DNA from: CBDCME01 sp965218865
Lineage (GTDB): Bacteria; Pseudomonadota; Alphaproteobacteria; JAAXGF01
Length of the DNA stretch: 64,000 bases
NCBI GenBank assembly: GCA_965218865.1
Contig: CBDCME010000038.1
Coordinates: 1-64,000 of the forward strand
Direction of reading: 5' to 3'
The translations under genes and the position numbers were made by a program. Shown here piece after piece: positions 25,631 to 33,609 of the stretch. Each line of letters begins with the position of its first letter. Position 1 is the first letter of the stretch. The notes beneath the pieces are model-generated. The model was given only the letters and a program-made list of their open reading frames with translations, was not told the DNA's origin and ran no database searches.

Positions 25631-26546
25631 TCATGACGTCACCCCGCCCGCGCTCTCATCGTGGGCGCTATGGATCAGTTCGCCGAGGGCGCGAAAATCG
25701 GCCTTCCGGGCGGAGGAGCGACGCCACAACAGGCCAACTTTGCGGGCCGGCGTGGGGGCGGCGAAATTCTTGACCGCGATGGTGCCTTCTCTCGGCAACT
25801 CGACGGCCAGCGAGAGGGTCGGCAACAGGGTCATGCCGAGACCGTTCGCGACCATGTGGACCAGGGTGTTGAGGCTGGTGGCGCGCAAATCGGCGTCGTC
25901 GAGGCCGCGCGACAGGCCGCAGACCTCCAGGGCTTGATCCCGCAAGCAATGACCGTCGTCCAAGAGCAGGGCCGCTTCGCCCTTGAGGTGGTCGGGGCGG
26001 ACGATGGTTCTGGCGGCGAAGGGATGGGCCGCCGGCACCGCGAGCACGAAGGGGTCGTCGAACAGGGCAAGGTCCTCGAGGTCGTCGGCGGCCACCGGAA
26101 GCGCGAGCAGGGCCAAGTCGATCTTTCCGCTCCGCAGGTGCGCGACCAAGTCGGCGGTCTTGTCTTCGCGCAGATATAGTTTGAGTCGCGGGAAACGCTC
26201 CCGAACCCGGGGCACGAGCCAAGGCAACACGTAGGGGACCGATGGTCGGAATGACGCCGAAGCGCAGGGGCCCGCTGAGAGGGTCGCCCTGCTGGCGGGC
26301 GTACTCCACGATTTCGTCGCATCGCCGCAGGACGTCGCGGGCCCGTCGATCGATCTCGACCCCGACCGGCGTTAGCACGACCCGCCGCCGGGTGCGTTCG
26401 ACGAGCTGCACCCCCAGGGTCGCTTCCAAGGCCTGGATTTGCGTCGTCAGGGCGGGCTGGGTGACGTGACAGCGTTCCGCCGCCTTGCGGAAATGGAGGA
26501 CGTCAGCCAATGCGGCGAAGTAGCGAAGCTGGCGCAGGCTCAACAT
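25631..26546 (-). pseudogene. oxyR: OxyR-like LysR regulator, single-base frameshift
   Basis: The first frame starts MLSLRQLRYFAALADVLHFRKAAERCHVTQPALTTQIQALE, a LysR winged helix, and reads to GVIPTIGP. One extra C in CCCC at about 26240 throws it out of frame. The second frame continues PYVLPWLVPRVRERFPRLKLYLREDKTADLVAHLRSGKID and the effector domain to the stop at 25631. The redox motif of OxyR is present in the second part (GHCLRDQALEVC, with both reactive Cys), so peroxide sensing is the likely ancestral role. Repaired, the protein would be about 304 residues, normal for OxyR. No catalase or peroxiredoxin gene is adjacent. A sequencing error must be excluded before calling the gene dead. 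Confidence 0.8.
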
Positions 26547-26645
26547 TGATAATTATTCGTGATCGATGCCGCCATAAATCGTAATTCGGCATAATCAATC
26601 GCGATTTGTCAAATTATCCTCGAATCCTTGCCGGCGGCGCGGGGG

Positions 26646-27423
26646 TTAGAAGGGATAGAAGATGTCGAAGAGTTGTTGTCCGTAGGGCGGCTGCTGGACG
26701 TCGGTGAGCTGACCCCGGGCCGCCGTAGGTGATGCGGGCTTCGGCGATCTGATCGTGGCGCACGGTGTTTTCCGAGCTGATGTCCTCGGGCCGGATGACG
26801 CCGATGACCTTCAGTTCGCGAACCTCGAAGTTGACGCGAACCTCCCGGGTTCCCTGAATCGCCATGTTTCCGTTCGGCAGCATTTGGGTGACGATGGCGG
26901 CGATCCGCAGGTTGATTTCGTCGGTGCGGGTAATCTCGCCCTGGCCGTCGACCTGGGATTCCCTGGTGAGATCGACAAGAGCGTCGGCGTCAACTCCCCT
27001 GGGGAAGAGAACGTCGAGTTCGTCCTCGAAGCCCAGGAAGCCGCTCAACGAGGCTTCCTCCGAGTTGTCCCGGGTGCGGGTGGTCTGGTTGTCGATTTGG
27101 GCGTCGTCCTCGATCTCGATGAGCACGGTCAGGATGTCGCCGATCCGACGCGCGCGCTGATCGAGGAAAAAGGCACTGGCGCCTTTTTGCCACAGCGAAT
27201 TCGGATGGCGGCGGACTCCTTCCGGCGCCGGCATCGGCAGGCTGATCGGTTGATACTGGGGTTGCAGGACCGGGTTCTGGATGGTCGTGACCTCGGGTGT
27301 TTCGCCGACCTGGGCGACCCGTTCGGCGATGCCGGCGCAGGCGCCGAGGTAACAAGCGGCCGTCAGGACGGCGGCGCGGACGCCGAAGTCGCGCCGCGCG
27401 CGCGTGGGTTCGGCCGGTCTCAT
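26646..27423 (-). pseudogene. flgH: Flagellar L-ring protein FlgH, frameshift near the 3' end
   Basis: FlgH is the outer-membrane lipoprotein ring around the flagellar rod. The N terminus has a lipobox (YLGACAG) and the core is typical: NSLWQKGASAFFLDQRARRIGDILTVLIEIEDDAQIDN, NGNMAIQGTREVRVNFE, and ELKVIGVIRPEDISSENTV. At about 26724 one extra C in GGCCCGGGG shifts the frame just after EARITYGG. The correct end, RGQLTDVQQPPYGQQLFDIFYPF, is intact in the next frame with TAA at 26646-26648. Unshifted, the ribosome reads a foreign tail to 26614. flgA overlaps its start by 4 bases (ATGA), so the genes are translationally coupled. The damage affects only about the last 25 residues. Confidence 0.85.
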
Positions 27424-28367
27424 TGTTCTGCCGCCATGAGGTAGTTCTGCCGCACCGTGACCACGCCCGAACCGATGATCACCGCGTCGACGACGAGTTG
27501 GCTCTTGACGTTGCGCACTCGGACGGTATCCCCCATGGCGCCCTCGTCGATGGCGCGGCCACCGGCGGTGAGAAGCATGCCTCGGGTCCGAAAAACCATG
27601 GTCACGGGCGCGCCCTTCTCGACCACCAGCGGGGCCCGCAAGTCGACCGCCCGAATCGGCCGGCCGGCCCTGAGCCGGATGCGCGGCGACATGCCGACGA
27701 GTCCGCCGAGATCGGTGACGGTTTGCGCGTTGACGTGGTCATTGCGGACCTCGACCCACTCCAGATCTTCCTGGGCGATAATTCGGCCTTTGTCGATTCG
27801 GTGCGCGGGAACCGGGATTTTCATCACCCGGACCGCCCGCCCGCTGACGCCGAGGCGCGTCGCCCCCCGGTTTCCCGCCGCGGCCACGACGGTGGCGCTG
27901 AAGCGCCCGGATCGCCGATCGTAGGCCAGGCCGTAGACCTCGAGGTCGTTGGATGTTTCCAAGAGCACGTGAAAGGCCAGGTTGGGATTGGCGAGGTCGA
28001 CCCTGAGATCGCCGACCCCGGCCTTCTCCACCAGGGCGTCTCGAATCGCTTCCTTGATTTCGCTCGTATCGATGCGCTTGCCGCCCCGCCGCACGACCAC
28101 CGATCCGATGGAGGACACCGGCCCCAGGGCAACGCCTTTCGCGCGCGCGACGGCGTAGATGTGGGCGGCGCTGAAAACCCGTTCCTGGCCGGGTTCGGGC
28201 GACCGGGCGATCGCTACCGAAGCGGCCGGCCCGGCTCCGTCGATCACGTCGCCAAGGGTGATGATCGCGCCGGTTACGATTGTTTCGCCGCGCAAGCTGG
28301 GCTGGGCCCAAGCGGGACCCGTTGCGATCAGCAGCCCGACCCAGCAAATCAGAATATTTCGACTCAT
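27420..28367 (-). CDS. flgA: Flagellar P-ring assembly chaperone FlgA
   Basis: FlgA is a periplasmic chaperone for FlgI assembly into the P ring. The 315-residue protein has a signal peptide (residues 1-22, ending GPAWAQ), an N-terminal alphaproteobacterial extension, and the SAF/ChapFlgA domain at about residues 185-310 (VMKIPVPAHRIDKGRIIAQEDLEWVEV, DLGGLVGMSPRIRLRAGRPIRAVDL, GAPVTMVFRTRGMLLTAGGRAIDEGAMGDTVRVRN). It is the only intact frame of the four flagellar genes here. It lies between flgG (10 bases upstream) and flgH (4-base overlap) in the standard alphaproteobacterial flgF-flgG-flgA-flgH order. Confidence 0.93.
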   Translation of the reverse strand: MSRNILICWVGLLIATGPAWAQPSLRGETIVTGAIITLGDVIDGAGPAASVAIARSPEPGQERVFSAAHIYAVARAKGVALGPVSSIGSVVVRRGGKRIDTSEIKEAIRDALVEKAGVGDLRVDLANPNLAFHVLLETSNDLEVYGLAYDRRSGRFSATVVAAAGNRGATRLGVSGRAVRVMKIPVPAHRIDKGRIIAQEDLEWVEVRNDHVNAQTVTDLGGLVGMSPRIRLRAGRPIRAVDLRAPLVVEKGAPVTMVFRTRGMLLTAGGRAIDEGAMGDTVRVRNVKSQLVVDAVIIGSGVVTVRQNYLMAAEQ

Positions 28368-28377
28368 TTTCTTTCGC

Positions 28378-29164
28378 CTATCGCAGCTGGTTGGCCGAGT
28401 GCATCATCTCGTCGGAGGCGGTGATCACCTTTGAGTTCAGCTCGTAGGCGCGCTGGGCGATGATCAGATCGGTGATCGACTGCACCGCGTCTACGTTGGA
28501 GGTCTCGAGAAAGCCTTGCTGCACGTTGCCGAAACCCGGCGACCCCCGGCGTTCCCGTCGTTGGCGGCCCCGAAGACAGCGTTTCCAGCATGAGGTTTTC
28601 ACCGATGGCTTCGAGGCCGGCCTCGTTGGCGAAGGCCGCGAACTCGATCTGGCCGACGTTCTGGGGCGCGACTTGACCGTCAACCTTGACCTCGACCTCG
28701 CCGCTGGCGTTGATGCTGACGTCGATGGCACCCCCTGGAATGGTGATGCCGGGATTGACGACGAAGCCGTCGGCGGAGACGATTTCTCCGTCCGGGCTTA
28801 ATTGAAATGTTCCAGCGCGGGTGAAAGCGGTGTCACCGTTGGGCAACTGGACGCTGAAAAATCCGATGCCCTTGATGGCAAGGTCGAGGGTGTTTCCGGT
28901 CGAGATCAGGCCGCCTTGCTCGGTGATGCGGTAGACCGCCGCCGACTTGACGCCGACCCCGATCTGAACCCCGGACGGAACGATCGATCCGGCGTCGGAC
29001 GAGGCCGACCCAACCCGCCTGAAATTCTGATAAAGCAAGTCCTGAAATTCCGGCCGTTGGCGTTTGAAACCGGTCGTCGTCATGTTCGCGACATTGTTCG
29101 AGATCACGTCGACGTTCAGTTGTTGAGCCAACATGCCCGTCGCGGCAATGCTCAGAGACTTCAT
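28378..29164 (-). pseudogene. flgG: Flagellar distal rod protein FlgG, frameshifted
   Basis: The N terminus MKSLSIAATGMLAQQLNVDVISNNVANMTTTGFKRQRPEF is diagnostic of FlgG, followed by the domain with GIGFFSVQLPNGDTAFTRAGTFQLSPDGEIV. The frame shifts at about 28535, inside a GC-rich run after LMLETLSSG. The proper C terminus continues in the next frame as FGNVQQGFLETSNVDAVQSITDLIIAQRAYELNSKVITASDEMMHSANQLR with TAG at 28378-28380. Both halves are otherwise well conserved, so the shift is recent or a base-call error. FlgG is essential for the distal rod, and loss would abolish motility. Confidence 0.87.
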
Positions 29165-29209
29165 TATCGTTTTCCTTTCGTGACTGCGTCGTCATCCGTC
29201 GACAGATGT

Positions 29210-29934
29210 CTATTGCGGATTGGTCGCCAATACTTCGATCGAGTTGCGGGCAAGCTCGTGCTGGTCATCAAGCAGCGACTTGGTGTTCTGATAACTGCGT
29301 ACAAGCTCGATCATGCGGGTCATTTTGATGATCGGCTCGACGTTCGAATCTTCGAGCATGCCTTGCAGGATTTTGTAGTCGATCGCAGGGAGCGGAACTT
29401 GTTCGGTCGTGTACAAGGTGGCGGCCATCCGCGTCAAAAGGTACGGATTCTCGAAAGTGACGACATCGATCCGCCCGATCACGCCGTTTGCCGACGAGAC
29501 GGTCCCGTCGTCCGCGATGGTGACATCGATGTCGCCAGGGACCGTAATGATCGGCTGCCCGTCCACCGTGAGCACGGCGTGGCCGTCCGCCGTCACAGGG
29601 TGCCGGTGGTGTCGAGTTGAAAGTGTCCGTTTCGCGTGTAGCTCACTTCGTTCGGCGTATCGATGCGGAAATAACCGTCGTTGCGGATCGCCAAGTCGAA
29701 CGGATTGCCTGTTCCCTTGAGCGTCCCCTCCGTCAGGTCGGGCACGCTGGCGATGTCTTGGACGAGGGACATCTGTTCGGCCTCGTCCACGTCCTGAAGG
29801 TACTCGCTGAAGACGACGTGCTCCGCCTTGAAGCTGGTCGTGCTCGCGTTGGCGATATTGTGGGCGACAACGTCCATCTGCTGCTGCAATGCCATCTGAT
29901 GCGATATCGCGACGTAGACGGTATTTTCCAACAT
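29210..29934 (-). pseudogene. flgF: Flagellar proximal rod protein FlgF, frameshifted
   Basis: ATG at 29934 (MLENTVYVAISHQMALQQQM) follows an AGGAG site at 8 bases, so the upstream extension to 30000 is not used. The first frame reads the FlgF N terminus (VVAHNIANASTTSFKAEHVVF), then TGNPFDLAIRNDGYFRIDTP, and ends at a premature TGA after LDTTGTL near 29597. One missing G there restores VTADGHAVLTVDGQPIITVPG and then GVIGRIDVVTFENPYLL in frame. The C terminus is also normal, ILQGMLEDSNVEPIIKMTRMIELVRSYQNTKSLLDDQHELARNSIEVLATNPQ (two blocks). It is 45 bases upstream of flgG. Confidence 0.86.
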
Positions 29935-30153
29935 GAGGCAAATCTCCTGGCGTAGCCGTTCAGGCGGCGTCGGTGTCCCCGGCGCCTTTGGCCGGACCAA
30001 TTCGAAAACCAGTACGCAGATGCCGTGCCAATCGCCAAAACCCGTGGAAGTCCTGGGATTTCGCGCCTCCGTGGGGGTTTGTAATGGCGCCTGTCCTGGC
30101 AGGGATTGCCGGGCAGATGTTGCCGAGCGGACGATTGGATCGCGGTCGGCACC

Positions 30154-30261
30154 CTAGTGCACCGGCGCATTCACTTCGTTCACGCCCCGCGCACCAGGCC
30201 ATTGTCGATGCATCAATCTTCCAAACTTCGGCTGTCGCCTCCGTTTGGGTCGATGCACTAG
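30154..30261. repeat. CTAG-ended MITE-like repeat, copy 2 (inverted)
   Basis: This 108-bp element is the reverse complement of the 4284-4392 repeat with few differences. Its right CTAG (30258-30261) is also the left end of the IS630-like element, so the two share one TA target. Confidence 0.72.
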
Positions 30262-31419
30262 TGTTCCGACTCATTTAAACGGTACCCTTCTTCACCTGAT
30301 TGAGGGTGTTCCGAGCTCGATCCACTTTTTTGAGGATGTCTCGGGCGGTGGCGGTCCAGGCGAAGGGTTTGGAGTTCTCGTTGTGCTTGGCGAGATAGTC
30401 GTCGATGGCCGCCTCCAGTTCGGGGACGCTCTTGAAGACGCCCCGGCGGATGGCGTTTTGGGTGATTTCGGCGAAGAAGCGTTCGACCTGGTTCAGCCAG
30501 GAGGCCGACGTCGGAGTGAAGTGGAAATGGAAGCGGGGGTGCTTTTCCAGCCACGCCTTGACCTTGGCATGCTTGTGGGTGGCGTAGTTGTCGACGATCA
30601 AGTTGATGTCGAGCCGCTCGGCGTCTTGCGGTCGAGCCGGCGCAGGAAACGGAGGAACTCCTGGTGCCGGTGCCGCTTCATGCATTGGCCGATGACCGTG
30701 CCGTCGAGCACGTTGAGCGCCGCGAACAGCGTCGTCGTGCCGTTGCGCTTGTAATCTGGGGTCATGGTGCCGGCGCGGCCCTTCTTTATCGGCAGGCCGG
30801 GCTGGGTGCGGTCGAGAGCCTGAACCTGGCTCTTCTCGTCGACCGAAAGAACCAGCGCCTTGTCCGGCGGGTTCAGGTAAAGCCCGATAACGTCCTCCAC
30901 CTTCTCGGCGAACCTCGGGTCGTTCGAGACCTTGAAGATGGAAATCAGATGCGGCTTCAATCCATACTCGGCCCAGATCCTCTGCACACTGGCTGATTCC
31001 GACGGCCTTGGCCATCGTGCGAACACTCCACTGGGTCGCGTTCGGCGGTGCCTCCCGCATCGTCTTCGTCAACACCAGCGATTTCACCGCGGCGCCCAAG
31101 GGGGGCTTGCCGGACCCCCGGTCCCGATCCCGCAACAGTCCGTCGACCCCTTCCTCGAGGAAGCGTTCCTGCCAGCGCCACACCGTCGGCTTGCTCTTGC
31201 CTACTTGACGCATGATCGCCATCGTCCGAGACGATCCCCGGACAGAAGCACGATCCGCGCACGCCAGACATGCTTCTGGGGGGTATTCCGGCCCGAAACC
31301 AGCCGCTCCAGTCGGCTCCGGTCGCCAGGAGATACCCAAATACAAGCGGTTGTTCCCATGCAGGCATAATCGCATAGTTCCAGTCCCTTGGGGATCTTTT
31401 AAATGTGACGAAACACTAG
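30258..31419 (-). mobile_element. Second IS630-type element, degraded
   Basis: Ends CTAGTGTTCCGACTCATTTAAA and, from the other side, CTAGTGTTTCGTCACATTTAAA form imperfect terminal repeats bounded by CTAG. It is unrelated in sequence to the three 1176-bp IS630 copies. Confidence 0.75.
30275..31330 (-). pseudogene. IS630-family transposase (second type), frameshifted
   Basis: Three frames together make one transposase. The HTH region is SRTMAIMRQVGKSKPTVWRWQERFLEEGVDGLLRDRDRGSG. The first catalytic stretch is PPDKALVLSVDEKSQVQALDRTQPGLP, with GTMTPDYKRNGTTTLFAALNV. The last is INLIVDNYATHKHAKVKAWLEKHP, with FTPTSASWLNQVERFFAEITQ. All DDE residues can be seen, but frame changes occur near 30610 and about 31000, so no full protein is made. 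This is the ISRj/ISAzo-like branch of IS630, recognised by VDEKSQVQALDRTQP. Confidence 0.8.
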
Positions 31420-31494
31420 CCGCCGATCGCTTTCGGTGCTCACGGTAACGTCGTTCATGACGCAGTTTGTCGATCGAACTTCGGAAACATCCCC

Positions 31495-31592
31495 TGTTCG
31501 AAAATGCGCTTCTGCGCATATTTTGCGTCTGATCCGGCCCTCTCCCCTCCCGGCCACCCATATCAGCATACTCTCGTGGGTGGCCGGGGGGG
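31495..31592. repeat. Palindromic repeat (TGTTCGAAAA family), copy 3, right half missing
   Basis: TGTTCGAAAATGCGC, the ATGCG hairpin, CTCCCCTCCCGGCCACCCA, the loop and GGGTGGCCGGG are present. The element then breaks into unrelated sequence about 40 bases before the IS110 transposase 3' end. The break inside the palindrome suggests insertion of the IS110 element there. Confidence 0.65.
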
Positions 31593-31630
31593 GACTCCCC
31601 ACCATTGAGCAAGGGCGAAATGAGAGGTGG

Positions 31631-32892
31631 TCACGCTGCCGGAGTGAGGCGGCGTTGGGCTTTTTTTTGAGCATGGGATGGATCGAAGAGGGTTTGATTT
31701 CTGAGCATGGCGCAGGCGACGGCAAGCAGTCTATCGGCGACGGTTCTCAGCGCTCTGGCGTGGCCGTGTCCCCGGGCCCTAAGGGCGGCATAGCGTTGGC
31801 GGCTGATGGGATCGTGTTGGATGGCGACGCGGGCCCAGTGGTAAAGGGCGGTTCGCAGCCGAACGTGGCAGGCCTGACGCATGATGACGAGACAGCGTTT
31901 GCCGCTCCGGCGGGTAACGGGGGCGGCGCCGGACAGGTGCGCAGGCCTGGTAATTTCTTTCCCGCAGGGGCGTCGAGGCTTCTGCGAGCAGCGTGGCGAG
32001 GACGGTCCTCCCGATTCCGGGCATGGAAAGCAGGATGTCCACGTCGCGCTGCTCGGATTTCTGCCCCGAGGCGCTGTCCTGTTGATCGGCGATGTGTCGG
32101 CAGAGGCCGTCGATGCGGCTTCGGGCCTGCTTGACCTGGCGGTTGACCAGGCGCAAACGCTCGGCCAGGGAACCGATATGAGCGCAAGCGGCGGCGATAG
32201 TTCCCGGCGCGACGGTGAGCGGCTTTTGGCGCAAGAGGCGCAACACTTCAGGCGCGTCGATTTTGCGGATGCGGTGGGTTTTCAGCAGCTTGGCAACGGT
32301 ATTGGTCCGGATGCGCCGCGCCTTCTCGGGAGTGGGCGCCTTCTTCCACAGGGCGAGAAACCACTCGCTGGCGACATCGTCGCTGACCTCCAAGGCCTGG
32401 GGATAATAGCGTCTCAACTGTTCGCGCAGGTGGTTGGCGAGGCGCACGCGCTCCTGGCCGAGGTCCTCGGCCCAGGCGCGAATATTCGCGCAGTTCGATG
32501 ATGGCGGGAGCATCGGCCTTCAAGCGACGAAAGCAATGGCCGTCGGTGCGCAAGGAATCGCCGAGGACATGGGCGTCGCGGCGGTCGTCCTTGGCGCCGG
32601 CGACGGTGAAACGATCGCGAAAGCGGTCGAGCTGCTTGGGGTTGATACTGTGAATGGCGAAACCCCGCTCCAGCAAGGTATCGACGACCGCCCCATGCGG
32701 GACCTCGATGGAGACGGCAATCCTCTCCGGCACACTGCCACTCTTTTTCGTCAGCCACGCGCACAACTCGGCCAGCCCTTCCCCGCTGTGGGCGAACGAC
32801 CTTTCAACGACGATGACGCCGTTACCATCAAGAAGGCAAACCTGGTGCCTCTCGGTCGCCCAGTCAATGCCAGCAAACCAATCAAAGTTCAT
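31631..32892 (-). pseudogene. IS110-family transposase, frameshifted
   Basis: From ATG 32892 the protein reads MNFDWFAGIDWATERHQVCL (RuvC-like DEDD domain, first Asp), SIEVPHGAVVDTLLERGF and KDDRRDAHVLGDSLRTD. Near 32490 the frame shifts to RAWAEDLGQERVRLANHLREQL and the coiled coil, followed by the Tnp_20 helix-hairpin-helix (VDILLSMPGIGRTVLATLLAEA). Near 31935 a second shift leads to MRQACHVRLRTALYHWARVAIQ and on to the C terminus at 31631. The catalytic Ser segment (TRRSGKR) lies at the second break. IS110 enzymes use an RNA guide encoded in the non-coding end, and about 200 non-coding bases upstream of the ATG could have held it. As it stands the enzyme is not made. Confidence 0.82.
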
Positions 32893-33105
32893 CGCCTTTC
32901 TCCTCTCTTGCCTCGGACCGCCGCGACGCCGAACATTCCCTGTACTGGCGCTCACAGGCGCAACTCCCCACCGGCTGTCCGCCGCGGCCGTCCCTCCGGG
33001 GCACGCGTCCCCCCCAGGTGCTCGAAACACAGGGAGCAATGGGTCGCTCCCAGAAGGCTCGTCCGATCCGAAAAAATGACACGATCAGATCTTCAGCTGA
33101 CCGCA

Positions 33106-33138
33106 TTTTGTGGATAACGCTCCGCGTTATCCACAAAA
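33106..33138. other. Perfect 15-bp palindrome containing two inverted DnaA-box sequences
   Basis: TTTTGTGGATAACGC, a 3-base loop TCC, then GCGTTATCCACAAAA. Each arm contains the exact DnaA consensus TTATCCACA (33127-33135, and its complement at 33109-33117). It might instead be a terminator-like hairpin or an IS end. There is no cluster of further boxes around it. Confidence 0.6.
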
Positions 33139-33470
33139 CAACAACCACATCAACTTTCTATGTTCGAGTGGTCAACTTAAATGGTACAGGATTCGAGGCA
33201 AGGGATCGGATTCGATGACAGGCGCGCGGGTGGGGCGTCAGGCAGATCACGAACAGTTTGATCCCGATCCCCGAGTTAGAGAATAGTCTCAGCTACAAAT
33301 TGTTCTTGTCGTGATATTGATTGTCTCTTTGAACCCTCGGCCGTTTTGACCGACGGCCAAACACGGCCGCTATCCCCCACCGCGCCTACAGTTCAAAACG
33401 CGCGCTTGGCGAATCAAATAACAAGACGCCAACGGATTTCGGGAGGGCTTGCGTGGACGACCGAAAAGCC
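33139..33470. other. Intergenic region without a supported gene
   Basis: No coding frame is convincing between the palindrome and the ffs promoter. A short hairpin (GGCCGT...ACGGCC) is visible near 33340-33360. The right part supplies the promoter of ffs. Confidence 0.5.
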
Positions 33471-33473
33471 TGT

Positions 33474-33479
33474 TATAGT
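33474..33479 (+). promoter_or_regulatory. -10 element (TATAGT) for the SRP RNA
   Basis: TATAGT lies 5-10 bases before the likely 5' end of the SRP RNA. A TTGCGT about 19 bases upstream could be a -35 element at slightly wide spacing. Confidence 0.45.
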
Positions 33480-33483
33480 GGGC

Positions 33484-33580
33484 CGGGAGACTGGCGCGGA
33501 CGGACCCCTCGCCAACTCGGTCAGATCCGGAAGGAAGCAGCCGTAACGAGTGCTGGTCCGGGTCGTCGCTCAGCCTCCCG
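33484..33580 (+). ncRNA. ffs: Signal recognition particle RNA (4.5S, small bacterial type)
   Basis: The universally conserved SRP tip is present as GGTCAGATCCGGAAGGAAGC followed by AGCCGTAACGAG, which holds the GGAA tetraloop and the Ffh-binding internal loop. Outer sequences CGGGAG (33484) and CTCCCG (33575-33580) pair to close a single long hairpin of about 97 bases, normal for alphaproteobacterial 4.5S RNA. The RNA partners with Ffh for co-translational membrane targeting. It directly precedes dnaX, the usual synteny. Ends are estimated from the pairing. Confidence 0.93.
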
Positions 33581-33609
33581 CTCCGCTCCCGCGACCGGCT
33601 TCACGCCCC

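Noticed and set aside
33550..33609. Upstream extension of dnaX
   Set aside because: It overlaps the conserved SRP RNA, and the family N terminus begins at 33610.
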